DNA from: Nocardia vinacea NBRC 16497 | GTDB lineage: Bacteria > Actinomycetota > Actinomycetes > Mycobacteriales > Mycobacteriaceae | DNA: 57,786 nt | NCBI RefSeq assembly: GCF_000308835.1 | Contig: NZ_BAGN01000126.1 | Location: forward strand, 1 to 57,786 | Direction of reading: 5' to 3' | Part shown: positions 30,808 to 39,579 of the stretch, piece after piece | How positions within the stretch are numbered: the first letter of the stretch is position 1 | Layout of the letters: each line of letters opens with the position of its first letter | Position numbers and translations under genes: made by a program | Notes under the pieces: model-generated | The model's database searches: none | Told to the model about the DNA's origin: nothing | Seen by the model: the letters and a program-made list of their open reading frames with translations, nothing else

Positions 30808-31467
30808 TCACCCGCCGGGTCGCACCAACCCGGTCTCGTAGGCCAGCACGACCGCTTGAACCCGGTCGCGCAGACCGAGTTTCGTCAGCACCCGCCCGAC
30901 ATGCGTCTTGACGGTGGCCTCGGACAGGTACAGCTGCTCGGCGATCTCGGCATTGGACCGCCCCGCCGCGATCTGCTCGAGCACCTCACGCTCACGGGCG
31001 GTCAGCACCTCGAGTACCGCCGGATCCCGCATACCACCCGGGTCGTCGGCGATGAGCCGGTCCAGCAGTCGCTTGGTCACCTTCGGCGACACCACCGCAT
31101 CACCGCCCGCCACACTCCGGATCGCCGAGACCAGATCCTCGGGCGGTGTGTCCTTCAACAGGAACCCGCTCGCACCCGCTCGCAGCGCGCCCAACGCATG
31201 TTCGTCGAGGTCGAAGGTCGTCATCACCAGCACCTTGCAGCCGTCACCGGCCTCGACGATGCGTTGTGTGGCGGATACTCCGTCGACGACCGGCATCCGC
31301 ACATCCATCAGCACCACATCCGGCCGCAACTCCTTGGCACGGGATATCGCGGCGGCCCCGTTCTCGGCCTCGCCGATCACCTCGATGTCCGGGTGCGCAC
31401 CGAGCACCATCTTCAAACCCATGCGCATGAGCTCCTGATCATCGACAACGAGAACGGTAATCGGCAC
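30808..31467 (-). CDS. NarL/LuxR-family response regulator
   Basis: A 219-residue response regulator: receiver domain with acidic pair DD at residues 9-10, phospho-acceptor Asp55 in VVLMDVRMP, and Lys in FLLKDTPPEDL. The C-terminal LuxR-type HTH runs LTAREREVLEQIAAGRSNAEIAEQLYLSEATVKTHVGRVL. It lies 70 bases downstream of the histidine kinase gene on the same strand and is its likely partner. The target is unknown. Confidence 0.94.
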   Translation of the reverse strand: MPITVLVVDDQELMRMGLKMVLGAHPDIEVIGEAENGAAAISRAKELRPDVVLMDVRMPVVDGVSATQRIVEAGDGCKVLVMTTFDLDEHALGALRAGASGFLLKDTPPEDLVSAIRSVAGGDAVVSPKVTKRLLDRLIADDPGGMRDPAVLEVLTAREREVLEQIAAGRSNAEIAEQLYLSEATVKTHVGRVLTKLGLRDRVQAVVLAYETGLVRPGG

Positions 31468-31537
31468 GCCCCCAATCTATCGGCCCCGTCCAGCGTGTTT
31501 TTCGCACCGTGCGCGCGGCTTCGAAAGAAGCCTGCGG

Positions 31538-32716
31538 CTAACCGCTTTCGTTGCCGCGCACCAGTGGGATGGTCGCGTATACCCGCCACGTGCCATCGGA
31601 GGTGCGACCCGCTTCGAGTGTGCCGCCGAGTACGGCGATGCGTTCGCGCATGCCGACCAGTCCCATACCGCCGCCGACGATCGGGCTCGCCGCCTGCTCC
31701 TGCACCGGAACTCCCCCGGTATCGGTGACTTCGATGACCACATCGGCTTCCCGCCGCTGCACCCGCACCCACGCCTTCGGGTGCGAACCCGCATGCCGGA
31801 GCGTGTTGGTCAGCGATTCCGTCACGATGCGGTGCATGCCGAGACTCACCTCGGGGGCGATATCGTCGAGTTCCCCCGTCATTTCGAGTTCCACCGCGAG
31901 TCCGGTATCGCGCATCATCTCGACCACCTTCGCCAGACCCGCGGTTCCGTGCTGCGGCAACTGATCCGGGGCGTGCTCGATGCGCAGTAGCGCCACGGTT
32001 CGGCGCAATTCCCGTAAGGCCTCGCGACCGGTGCTCGCGATCGTGGTCAATGCCCGCTCGGCCACGTCCGGATCGCGGCGCAGCGCGTACTTCGCGCCGT
32101 CGGCCTGCACGATGATCACGCTCACCGCGTGGGCGACGACGTCGTGTAGTTCGCGGGCGATGCGGGTGCGCTCGGCGGAGACGGCATCGTGCGCACGGCG
32201 TTCCCGGTCGTAGTCGGCGACCGCGAGCCGCGCCGCCACCTCTTGGTCGTAGGCGTGGCGCGCGCCGATGAACTCGGCCAGCGTCCAGCACAGCGCATAG
32301 AACATCGCGGTGAAGATCAGATCCGAACCGGCTGGCTTGTGCAGCAACAGAAATGAGCTGGTGCAGTCGGCGACAAGGCCGAGTGCGTACCAAACTCCTT
32401 CCTTGCGACCGACATACGCGACCAGTGTGTAGAGCATGATGCCGAGCCCGAACAGCGCGATATGGTCGGCCTTGTCCTCGGACGCGTAGCTCACCAGCGT
32501 CGAGGCGATCGAGAGTCCGAGCATCGCGGCCGCCATCGCCCGTGGATACAGCCGCCGAAATGCGACCGGCACCGGCAACAGCACACCGATTCCCAGGTAT
32601 GCCAGTTTGCTGTCGGAATTGCTGACCCCGAGAATCTCGAGCAGCATCAGGACGGCGGCCAGCATCGAATCCGAGATGAGGGGCTTGCCGCGAAGCCACA
32701 GACTGAACCGGCGCAC
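31538..32716 (-). CDS. NarL-type sensor histidine kinase (HisKA_3)
   Basis: A kinase of about 392 residues with an N-terminal block of 5-6 membrane helices, the DHp helix ERTRIARELHDVVAHAVSVIIVQ with the phospho-His, and an HATPase domain ending GGGMGLVGMRERIAVLGG. The start is uncertain: GTG 32716 (VRRFSLWLRGK) or ATG 32755; the longer open frame to 33178 is antisense to the TSUP gene and not plausible. It pairs with the downstream response regulator. With so few extracytoplasmic residues it probably senses membrane stress, which is inference from the DesK/LiaS-like plan. Confidence 0.9.
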   Translation of the reverse strand: MRRFSLWLRGKPLISDSMLAAVLMLLEILGVSNSDSKLAYLGIGVLLPVPVAFRRLYPRAMAAAMLGLSIASTLVSYASEDKADHIALFGLGIMLYTLVAYVGRKEGVWYALGLVADCTSSFLLLHKPAGSDLIFTAMFYALCWTLAEFIGARHAYDQEVAARLAVADYDRERRAHDAVSAERTRIARELHDVVAHAVSVIIVQADGAKYALRRDPDVAERALTTIASTGREALRELRRTVALLRIEHAPDQLPQHGTAGLAKVVEMMRDTGLAVELEMTGELDDIAPEVSLGMHRIVTESLTNTLRHAGSHPKAWVRVQRREADVVIEVTDTGGVPVQEQAASPIVGGGMGLVGMRERIAVLGGTLEAGRTSDGTWRVYATIPLVRGNESG

Positions 32717-32771
32717 GAATATCAGCCTAGGTGGGAGCGGGCCCGATCCAACCATCTGGTTGGCTGGCCGG

Positions 32772-33539
32772 GTGGATTTTGCAGACTGGGCGGCCTTACT
32801 AATCGCCGCGACCGCCGCGGGCTGGGTGGACGCGGTAGTCGGCGGTGGCGGATTGATCATCCTGCCGACACTGTTCCTCGTCGCACCGGGCATCGCGCCA
32901 CAGACCGCGCTCGGCACCAATAAGCTCGCCGCGGTCGCGGGCACCAGCGCGTCGGTCATGACGTTCGCGCGCAAAGTTCCCATGCAGTGGCGCACGCTGC
33001 TGCCCGCGGCGGCGATCGCGGCGGTCACCGCGGCGACCGGTGCGGCGGCGGTGTCCCTCATCGATCGGGACCTGTTCATCCCGATCGTGATGGTCGTGCT
33101 GGTCGGCGTCGCCATCTTCGTCACGCTGCGCCCGTCGATCGGCATCACCCTGGCCACGCACCCACCGACTCGGCGCAAGTTCGTGCTCGTGATCGCCCTG
33201 GCCGCCGGATTGATCGGCTTCTACGACGGACTACTCGGCCCCGGCACGGGCACCTTCCTGATCATTACCTTCGCCACCCTGCTCGGTACCGAATTCGTGC
33301 GCGCGGCCGCGATGGCGAAGGTGATCAACTGCGGATCCAATTTCGGTGCGCTGATCTACTTCGGTGTCACCGGCCACATCATGTTCGCGCTGGGCGCGGC
33401 CATGGCGGTCGGCAATGTGGCGGGCGCGATCATCGGCTCGCACATGGCATTACGCAAGGGCGCGGAGTTCGTGCGCGTCGTACTGCTGGTCGTCGTCATC
33501 GGCATGGTGATCCGTTTGGGCTGGCAGCAATTCGGCTGA
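32772..33539 (+). CDS. TSUP family (TauE/SafE) permease
   Basis: A permease of about 255 residues with 7-8 helices. VGGGGLIILPTLFLVAPGIAPQTALGTNKLAAVAGT is the first TauE/SafE repeat and GFYDGLLGPGTGTFLIITFATLLG the second, the two signatures of sulfite/organosulfonate or nucleobase-derivative exporters. GTG 32772 (VDFADWAALLIAA) was chosen; TTG 32760 is an alternative. It diverges from the kinase gene with almost no gap and converges on a TetR gene (5 bases between stops). Confidence 0.92.
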   Translation: MDFADWAALLIAATAAGWVDAVVGGGGLIILPTLFLVAPGIAPQTALGTNKLAAVAGTSASVMTFARKVPMQWRTLLPAAAIAAVTAATGAAAVSLIDRDLFIPIVMVVLVGVAIFVTLRPSIGITLATHPPTRRKFVLVIALAAGLIGFYDGLLGPGTGTFLIITFATLLGTEFVRAAAMAKVINCGSNFGALIYFGVTGHIMFALGAAMAVGNVAGAIIGSHMALRKGAEFVRVVLLVVVIGMVIRLGWQQFG

Positions 33540-33544
33540 GGCGA

Positions 33545-34216
33545 TCAGTGCACGGGTCCAGCGTGCATCTTGGCATTCGAGGCGAGCCAGGGCTGCAGCA
33601 CCCGTGAGGTCGTTTCGTGGATCTGGCGGTGCAACCGCTCGCCGTCCACTCCGGCCACCGGACTCTGGAACAGCACCGTCAACGCACCGGAAACCGCGCC
33701 GACCACGGCACCGACCAATGCGGCGGCGCCGACATCGTCCAATTCGGCGGGAAATGCCATATGCAACTGTCGCGCGATCTCGCGTTGCGCGACCAATTGC
33801 GCATGCGCGGCCCGCCCGCTCACCGCGGGCACGGTGCGCGAAACCTGCGCGCGCAGTGCGGCAATGCGCGCATTCAGATCATCGACGAGGTGTTCGCCCG
33901 GATTGTCGCCCGCCGCTCGCAAGGCGCGCAGCAGCACTTCCACGGGCCGCTCGCCGGGGCGACGACTCGCGATGGCAGCCACCGCGGCGCGCACCCGCTC
34001 GTCCTGTTCCGGGAAGAGCAATTCTTCCTTGCTCGCAAAGTAGTTGAAGAAGGTCCGAGTACCGACCTCGGCAGCGGCGGCGATATCGGCCACCGTGGTC
34101 TCCTCATAGCCTCTGTTCTCGAAAAGCTCGACGGCTGCCTCGAGGAGGGCACGGCGGGTACGTTCTCGCTTGCGATCGCGGAGGGCGGATGGCGGCACGC
34201 GGGCACAGTACGGCAT
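33545..34216 (-). CDS. TetR-family transcriptional regulator
   Basis: A 223-residue regulator from ATG 34216: RKRERTRRALLEAAVELF, HTH TVADIAAAAEVGTRTFFNYF, then SKEELLFPEQDERVRA, a plan common in actinobacterial TetR proteins resembling MftR. The C-terminal domain is helical and ends QPWLASNAKM. The open frame continues upstream to 34315 but that part overlaps the neighbouring ArsR gene. Its target is not evident. Confidence 0.92.
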   Translation of the reverse strand: MPYCARVPPSALRDRKRERTRRALLEAAVELFENRGYEETTVADIAAAAEVGTRTFFNYFASKEELLFPEQDERVRAAVAAIASRRPGERPVEVLLRALRAAGDNPGEHLVDDLNARIAALRAQVSRTVPAVSGRAAHAQLVAQREIARQLHMAFPAELDDVGAAALVGAVVGAVSGALTVLFQSPVAGVDGERLHRQIHETTSRVLQPWLASNAKMHAGPVH

Positions 34217-34274
34217 AACCCGACTTGGGTACGGTAACCACGACTTTCGCGCGCGCCATGCTGCCAAACCGTGA

Positions 34275-34598
34275 TCAAATTCGGGTCGCGTGCGAGTGCT
34301 CCCGGCGGGCCGCATCGATCACCGAATCCAGCAAACCCGGGAAACGGGCGTCGAGATCGTCACGGCGCAACGACTGCAAGGTTTCTCGGCCGGACGCACG
34401 CTGCCAGATGATCCCCGCATCGCGCAGCACTCGATAGTGGTGCGTCAGATTGGATTTGGGCACACCGTCCACGATCGAACCGCAGGTGTGCTCGGCCCCA
34501 TCCGCGAGCACGCGAACGATCCGCAGGCGCAATGGATTTCCCAGTGCGGCGAACACGTTCGCCAACTCGATCCGGTCCCGCTCGGGATGTGCCGTCAT
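34275..34598 (-). CDS. ArsR-family transcriptional regulator
   Basis: A 107-residue regulator: ELANVFAALGNPLRLRIVRVLADG, then TCGSIVDGVPKSNLTHHYRVLRDAGII, a typical winged helix of the non-metal ArsR subgroup that controls the adjacent oxidoreductase. ATG 34598; a GTG lies one codon upstream. It is divergent from the SDR gene with a shared 90-base operator/promoter region. Confidence 0.9.
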   Translation of the reverse strand: MTAHPERDRIELANVFAALGNPLRLRIVRVLADGAEHTCGSIVDGVPKSNLTHHYRVLRDAGIIWQRASGRETLQSLRRDDLDARFPGLLDSVIDAARREHSHATRI

Positions 34599-34623
34599 CA
34601 CACCGACCAGAATAGCTCGATTG

Positions 34624-34673
34624 TTGACATACAGTCGAACTGTTCATATGTTCTTGAACTATCCAACTGTATG
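34624..34673 (+). promoter_or_regulatory. SDR promoter with overlapping inverted repeats
   Basis: TTGACA (34624-34629), a 17-base spacer and TATGTT (34647-34652) form a near-consensus sigma-A promoter for the SDR gene, with start expected near 34659. CATACAGT (34628-34635) and ACTGTATG (34666-34673) are exact inverted copies flanking the -10, and GTTCA/TGAAC lies inside. This is a likely operator for the divergent ArsR protein. Confidence 0.7.
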
Positions 34674-34685
34674 AGAGGTCGCGCC

Positions 34686-35453
34686 ATGGCGAGCAATCCC
34701 CGATTCGACGACAAGATCGCACTTATCACCGGCGGAACCAGCGGTATGGGTTCGGCCACCGCACGCAGGTTGCTCGACGAGGGTGGGCGGGTTGTCATCA
34801 CCGGGCGTGACAAGTCCCGTCTGGACGCCGCGGTCGAAGAGCTGAACGGCGGCGATCGTGTCCTCGGCATCCCCGGTGACGCAGCGAATCTCGCCGATCT
34901 GGACGCGTTGACGGCTGCGATCCAGGACCGCTACGGACGTCTCGACGTGGTTTTCGCCAATGCGGGCGTCGGCGGGTTCCAGGCGATCGGCGATGTCACC
35001 GAGGCCGAGTTCTACCGGGTGGTCGATATCAACTTCAAGGCCGCGTTCTTCACTATCCAGCAGACCCTCCCGCTGTTGGCCGATGGCGGCGTGATCGTGA
35101 TCAACGCATCATTCGCACTGCATCGCGGTGGGCCCGGCGCAGCACTCTATTCGGCGACCAAGGCGGCGGTGCACAACCTGGCCCGCACGCTGGCGGCCGA
35201 ACTGGCACCTAGGCGAATCCGGGTCAACTCGGTGAGCCCGGGTTACACCGGGACACCCGCGTTCTATGCGGAAGCATCACCGCAAGTGCAGGCCGCCGCC
35301 GTCGGCACGGTGGCCGCAGGACGCATCGGCACCTCGGAGGATGTCGCCGCCGCGGTCGCCTTTCTCGCCTCCGACGAGGCGTCCTATATCAACGGCCAAG
35401 ACCTGCTCATCGACGGCGGTCTCGTCGCCGCCACCCCTGCGGCCATGGTCTAG
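34686..35453 (+). CDS. SDR family oxidoreductase
   Basis: A 255-residue short-chain dehydrogenase: GGTSGMGSATARRL (TGxxxGxG cofactor loop), NAGVG, catalytic Ser in VINASFALHRG, YSATKAAVHNLA (YxxxK), and GYTGTPAF after the Rossmann core. ATG 34686 follows AGAGGTCGCGCC. It is divergent from an ArsR regulator, the usual arrangement for inducible SDRs of this type. The substrate is unknown. Confidence 0.92.
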   Translation: MASNPRFDDKIALITGGTSGMGSATARRLLDEGGRVVITGRDKSRLDAAVEELNGGDRVLGIPGDAANLADLDALTAAIQDRYGRLDVVFANAGVGGFQAIGDVTEAEFYRVVDINFKAAFFTIQQTLPLLADGGVIVINASFALHRGGPGAALYSATKAAVHNLARTLAAELAPRRIRVNSVSPGYTGTPAFYAEASPQVQAAAVGTVAAGRIGTSEDVAAAVAFLASDEASYINGQDLLIDGGLVAATPAAMV

Positions 35454-35563
35454 AACTGCGACGCTGGGCATTTCGTGCGGCATTGCAGTCGATGCATGCC
35501 TACAAGGTCTGCTTGAGCGCAGCGGAAGCGGCGCTCGCCGGCCCGACCGGCTAGTTTGGTCGG

Positions 35564-37093
35564 GTGAGCATCGCGACTTCCAAAGATGTGGACGCCGAGT
35601 TCCTTGCGTTACCACTGCACGCGCTCGCCGACGCCGCACTGTCGGCGGCACGGGCGGCGGGCGCGCAGCATGCCGATCTGCGGGTGCATCGGTTGGTCAC
35701 CCAGTCGATCCGGCTGCGTGACGGCCGGGTCGAGGCGATCAGCAATGCCACCGATCTCGGCTTCGCCGTGCGCGTGATCGTCGACGGCACCTGGGGTTTC
35801 GCCTCGCATGCCGCGCTCACTCCCGAGACCGCGGCCGAGGTGGCGCGGCGGGCGGTCACGGTGGCGACAACCCTGCGCGCGCTCAATCGTGAGCGCGTCG
35901 AACTCGCCGACGAGCCGCGATACGACAATGTGCATTGGGTTTCGGCCTACGACCTGGACCCGTTCACGGTGCCGACCGCTGACAAGGTCGCTGTGCTACA
36001 GGACTATTCGGGCCGCCTGTCCGCCGCCGACGGCGTCGATCACGTCACCGCCTCGGTGCTGCAGGTCAAGGAGCAGACCTTCTACGCCGACACCGCGGGC
36101 TCCGCGATCACTCAGCAGCGCGTGCGCCTGCACCCGCAACTGGAGGCGATCACCGTGGACGCGGCGGCGGGTGTCTTCGAGACCATGCGCACCCTCGCCG
36201 CACCGGCCGGCCGCGGCTGGGAGTACGTCACCGGCGCGGACGGAATCTGGGACTGGAGCGAGGAACTCGCGCAGATCCCGGGATGGCTGGCCGAGAAGGT
36301 GAAGGCGCCCAGCGTCGACGCGGGACCCACCGACCTGGTGATCGACCCGACCAACCTGTGGCTGACCATCCACGAATCCATCGGTCACGCCACCGAATAC
36401 GACCGCGCCATCGGCTACGAATCCGCCTATGCGGGTACCTCGTTCGCAACCCCGGACAAGCTCGGCACGCTGAAGTACGGAACGCCGATCATGCACGTCA
36501 CCGGTGACCGCACCGAGGTGCACGGGCTGGCCTCGGTCGGCTACGACGACGAGGGCGTCGCCGGACAGCGCTGGGATCTGGTGCGCGACGGCGTACTGGT
36601 CGGCTATCAACTCGACCGGGTCTTCGCCCCGCGTCTGGGGCTGCAACGCTCCAACGGCTGTTCCTACGCGGACTCACCGCACCATGTGCCGATCCAGCGC
36701 ATGGCCAATGTCTCGCTGCAACCGGATCGCGAAAACGACACCAGTACCGCCGAACTCATCGCCCGGGTCGAGAACGGCATCTATATCGTCGGCGACAAGT
36801 CGTGGTCGATCGATATGCAGCGCTACAACTTCCAGTTCACCGGTCAGCGGTTCTTCCGCATTCGCGACGGCCGACTCGACGGCCAGCTGCGCGATGTCGC
36901 CTATCAGGCCACCACCACCGACTTCTGGGGTGCGATGGAGGCGGTCGGCGGACCGTCCACCTGGCGCCTCGGCGGCGCGTTCAACTGTGGTAAGGCGCAA
37001 CCCGGCCAGGTCGCCGCGGTCAGCCACGGCTGCCCTTCGATCCTGGTGCGCGGCATCAACATTCTCAACACCCGGACGGAGGCAGGTCAGTGA
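35564..37093 (+). CDS. tldD: TldD-type metallopeptidase subunit
   Basis: A 509-residue TldD homologue. HESIGHATEYDR near residue 270 is the HExxxH zinc site characteristic of TldD, with the downstream C-terminal half (NGCSYADSPHHVP, GGPSTWRLGGAFNCGKAQPGQ) also conserved. TldD forms a heterodimer with TldE/PmbA and degrades unfolded peptides, maturing some antibiotic or antitoxin peptides in enterobacteria. GTG start at 35564. It overlaps the next gene by four bases. Confidence 0.94.
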   Translation: MSIATSKDVDAEFLALPLHALADAALSAARAAGAQHADLRVHRLVTQSIRLRDGRVEAISNATDLGFAVRVIVDGTWGFASHAALTPETAAEVARRAVTVATTLRALNRERVELADEPRYDNVHWVSAYDLDPFTVPTADKVAVLQDYSGRLSAADGVDHVTASVLQVKEQTFYADTAGSAITQQRVRLHPQLEAITVDAAAGVFETMRTLAAPAGRGWEYVTGADGIWDWSEELAQIPGWLAEKVKAPSVDAGPTDLVIDPTNLWLTIHESIGHATEYDRAIGYESAYAGTSFATPDKLGTLKYGTPIMHVTGDRTEVHGLASVGYDDEGVAGQRWDLVRDGVLVGYQLDRVFAPRLGLQRSNGCSYADSPHHVPIQRMANVSLQPDRENDTSTAELIARVENGIYIVGDKSWSIDMQRYNFQFTGQRFFRIRDGRLDGQLRDVAYQATTTDFWGAMEAVGGPSTWRLGGAFNCGKAQPGQVAAVSHGCPSILVRGINILNTRTEAGQ

Positions 37094-38493
37094 TCGAGGT
37101 GATGATCCCCGCGGGTGCGGTCGTCGAGCAGGCGCTGGCGCTCTCGCATGCGGACGAGGCGATGGTCATCGTCACCGATGCGCACGAGGCGTCGCTGCGT
37201 TGGGCGGGCAACTCGATGACCACCAATGGCTCCTCGATTTCCCGGGAGTGGGCGGTCATTTCGATCTTCCGCGACGGCCCGAACTCCGCGCGCGTCGGTA
37301 GCCTCAGCTCCACCAGCGTCGATCCGGCCGAGATCGAGGCGGTGGTCCGCGCCAGCGAGGCGGCGGCCCGCACCGCCGAACCGGCCAAGGATGCGATGCC
37401 ACTGCTGAATCCGGATTCGGATGGTCTGCCGGATGCCGGAAGTGACTGGGCGTCCGCACCGGGCAGCACGGGGATCGAGGTCTTCACCGACCTCGCACGC
37501 GACTTGGCGGGCGGATTCGACGGCACGGATCGGCTCTACGGTTTCGCCTACCACCAGATGCATACGACTTGGCTGGGCACCTCGACCGGTATCCGCCGCC
37601 GCTTCGTGCAGCCCACCGGTTCGGTGGAGATCAATGGAAAGCGCGGCGAGGGTGCGGATCTCGCGAGTGCGTGGGTCGGTGTCGGCACCGCGGACTTCAC
37701 CGACGTCGACGTACCCGGACTGCTCACCGAATTGTCGCGGCGGCTGGATTGGTCCAAGCGCCGGGTCGAGCTGCCCGCGGGTCGCTACGAAACCCTGCTG
37801 CCGCCCTCCGCGGTCGCGGACCTGATGATCTACCTGGCCTGGTCCATGGAGGGCCGGGGCGCACACGAAGGGCACAGTGCCTTCGCGAAGGCGGGCGGCA
37901 CCCGAATCGGTGAGCGGCTCAGCGATATTCCACTGACGCTCTACTCCGATCCGAGCGCGGGCGGACTCGAATATCGTCCGTTCGTGGCGACCTCGTCGTC
38001 GTCGGAATCGGTGTCGGTCTTCGACAACGGCCTGCCGGCCCGGCGCGTGGACTGGCTGCGCGATGGGGTCATCGAATCGCTGGTCTACCCGCGTGCCACC
38101 GCCGCCGAATTCGACGCTCCCACCACGGTTCCCGGTGACAACCTACTGCTGACCGGCGGATCGAGCGCGAGTATCGACGCGATGATCGCGAACACCGAGC
38201 GCGGCCTACTGCTGACCACGCTCTGGTACATCCGCGAGGTCGACCCCGCGACCTTGCTGCTCACCGGCCTCACCCGCGACGGCGTCTACCTGGTCGAAAA
38301 CGGCGAAGTCACCGCGGCGGTCAATAACTTCCGCTTCAACGAAAGCCCTATCGACCTGCTGCGCCGCACCACCGAAGCCGGTGCCACCGAGACCACGCTG
38401 CCCCGCGAATGGAAGGACTGGTTCACCCGAACCGCCATGCCGTCCTTGCGAATTCCGGACTTCCACATGTCCTCGGTGAGCCAGGCGACCTGA
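37090..38493 (+). CDS. tldE: TldE/PmbA-type partner subunit
   Basis: A 467-residue paralogue of TldD lacking the HExxxH site: where TldD has the zinc motif, this protein has WSMEGRGAHEGHSAFAK. Other family marks are GSVEINGKRGEG and RDGVYLVENGEVTAAVNNFRFNESPID. The GTG start overlaps the tldD stop (GTGA), so the two subunits are co-translated. It ends directly against the opposing PPOX gene (stops abut). Confidence 0.93.
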   Translation: MIEVMIPAGAVVEQALALSHADEAMVIVTDAHEASLRWAGNSMTTNGSSISREWAVISIFRDGPNSARVGSLSSTSVDPAEIEAVVRASEAAARTAEPAKDAMPLLNPDSDGLPDAGSDWASAPGSTGIEVFTDLARDLAGGFDGTDRLYGFAYHQMHTTWLGTSTGIRRRFVQPTGSVEINGKRGEGADLASAWVGVGTADFTDVDVPGLLTELSRRLDWSKRRVELPAGRYETLLPPSAVADLMIYLAWSMEGRGAHEGHSAFAKAGGTRIGERLSDIPLTLYSDPSAGGLEYRPFVATSSSSESVSVFDNGLPARRVDWLRDGVIESLVYPRATAAEFDAPTTVPGDNLLLTGGSSASIDAMIANTERGLLLTTLWYIREVDPATLLLTGLTRDGVYLVENGEVTAAVNNFRFNESPIDLLRRTTEAGATETTLPREWKDWFTRTAMPSLRIPDFHMSSVSQAT

Positions 38494-38877
38494 CTATGCG
38501 GTCGGGGTGATCTCGAGGCCGATCGTGCCGGACTTGCCGCGGCGAATACTGCTCGCGGTCACCAGAATCGGGCCGAGGAGCCAGTACTTCTTCTTGATCA
38601 GCTTGCGCACCCGTTCGGTATCGGCGGCATCGAGCACCCGGCCGGTGCCTTCGATGACGTCACCGCGCGGCTTACCCGACGGGTTGCACGGCTGCAGGGT
38701 GACGGCGGGGTTGTTACGCAGCCGCTTGACCTTCCAGCTGTTGGTTTCGGTCCACACATACAGCTTGCCGTTGTCCTCGGCGGCCCAGACGGCGGTGCCA
38801 ACCGGTGTGCCGTCCTTGCGGAAGGTCGTCAGCAGCACGTAGTCGGCCTTGCCGACCGCACCCAGTGTGTTCGTCAT
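38494..38877 (-). CDS. PPOX-class F420-dependent oxidoreductase (copy 1)
   Basis: A 127-residue split-barrel flavin/F420-binding protein: KADYVLLTTFRKDGTPVGTAVWAAEDNGKLYVWT, WKVKRLRNNPAVTLQPC and GTGRVLDAADTERVR are typical of actinobacterial PPOX F420 proteins. A paralogue of the same plan lies at 43205-43582. The reaction is unknown; related proteins reduce or bind biliverdin or other ligands. Confidence 0.92.
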   Translation of the reverse strand: MTNTLGAVGKADYVLLTTFRKDGTPVGTAVWAAEDNGKLYVWTETNSWKVKRLRNNPAVTLQPCNPSGKPRGDVIEGTGRVLDAADTERVRKLIKKKYWLLGPILVTASSIRRGKSGTIGLEITPTA

Positions 38878-38921
38878 GCGGGCAGCCTATCCGCCATCGG
38901 ACCGGCGGGTGCGCCCTGCCA

Positions 38922-39470
38922 TCAGTCCGACATCCGGTATTCACCCGCCTCCAGGCGCTCGAGAACGCCGCCGGTCCAGTTCGACAGGTTGTCGAACACG
39001 CCGCTCCACAGCTCGAGTAGATCGGTCGCATGCGGCGGTTCGTACCGGCCGGGGAAGGTCGGGATCATGGCGATCAGATCGTCACGAACCGCCGCGGCAT
39101 TGCGGCGTTGTTCGCGCAACTTCTCGATGACGTGCGCGCGCGGCAGCGCATCCATGAACGCGATACCCGCGCCGAGCTCTTCCATATCGACACTCACCAG
39201 CGCCTCGTCCATGAGCTTGCGGAACTCGGCCTCCCCCGCCTCGGTCAGTTCGAACAGGGTCCGCCCCGGCCCCTGGGTACTGCCCTGGGTGCCGAACGCG
39301 CTCAATTTCCCTTCGTGCGTCAGTTGTTTCAGCGCGTGATAGATCGACCCGGGCTTCACATTGGTCCAGGTTTCGGCACGCCAGGACAGCAGTTCGCGAC
39401 GCACGGCGTAGCCGTAGGTGGGCTGACGCAACCGCATCACGCCGAGGACGAGCAAGCGCACAGCCGACAT
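38922..39470 (-). CDS. PadR-family transcriptional regulator
   Basis: A 182-residue PadR protein: VLGVMRLRQPTYGYAVRRELLSW, then VKPGSIYHALKQLTHEGKL is the winged helix, and FELTEAGEAEFRKLMDEAL starts the C-terminal helical domain. Shine-Dalgarno GAAGGGAAG precedes ATG 39470. It is divergent from a VOC gene, with a strong inverted repeat in the gap. Confidence 0.93.
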   Translation of the reverse strand: MSAVRLLVLGVMRLRQPTYGYAVRRELLSWRAETWTNVKPGSIYHALKQLTHEGKLSAFGTQGSTQGPGRTLFELTEAGEAEFRKLMDEALVSVDMEELGAGIAFMDALPRAHVIEKLREQRRNAAAVRDDLIAMIPTFPGRYEPPHATDLLELWSGVFDNLSNWTGGVLERLEAGEYRMSD

Positions 39471-39509
39471 CCAAGCTTCCCTTCTCTCGAAACGGCCATA
39501 CTACTCAAA

Positions 39510-39552
39510 TTTGACTTCCGAGATTTCGCCACCTTAACCTCGGGTAGTCAAA
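39510..39552. promoter_or_regulatory. PadR-type operator between padR and the VOC gene
   Basis: TTTGACT-t-CCGAG (39510-39522) is mirrored by CTCGG-gt-AGTCAAA (39539-39552), a bipartite inverted repeat in an AT-rich gap. It lies 40 bases from the PadR start and 28 bases from the VOC start. Confidence 0.65.
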
Positions 39553-39579
39553 ATTGATTACTGGCGGCGAGGCAGGGCG

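Noticed and set aside
32717..33178. Longer N-terminus for the first histidine kinase
   Set aside because: It is antisense to the TSUP permease and has no Shine-Dalgarno.
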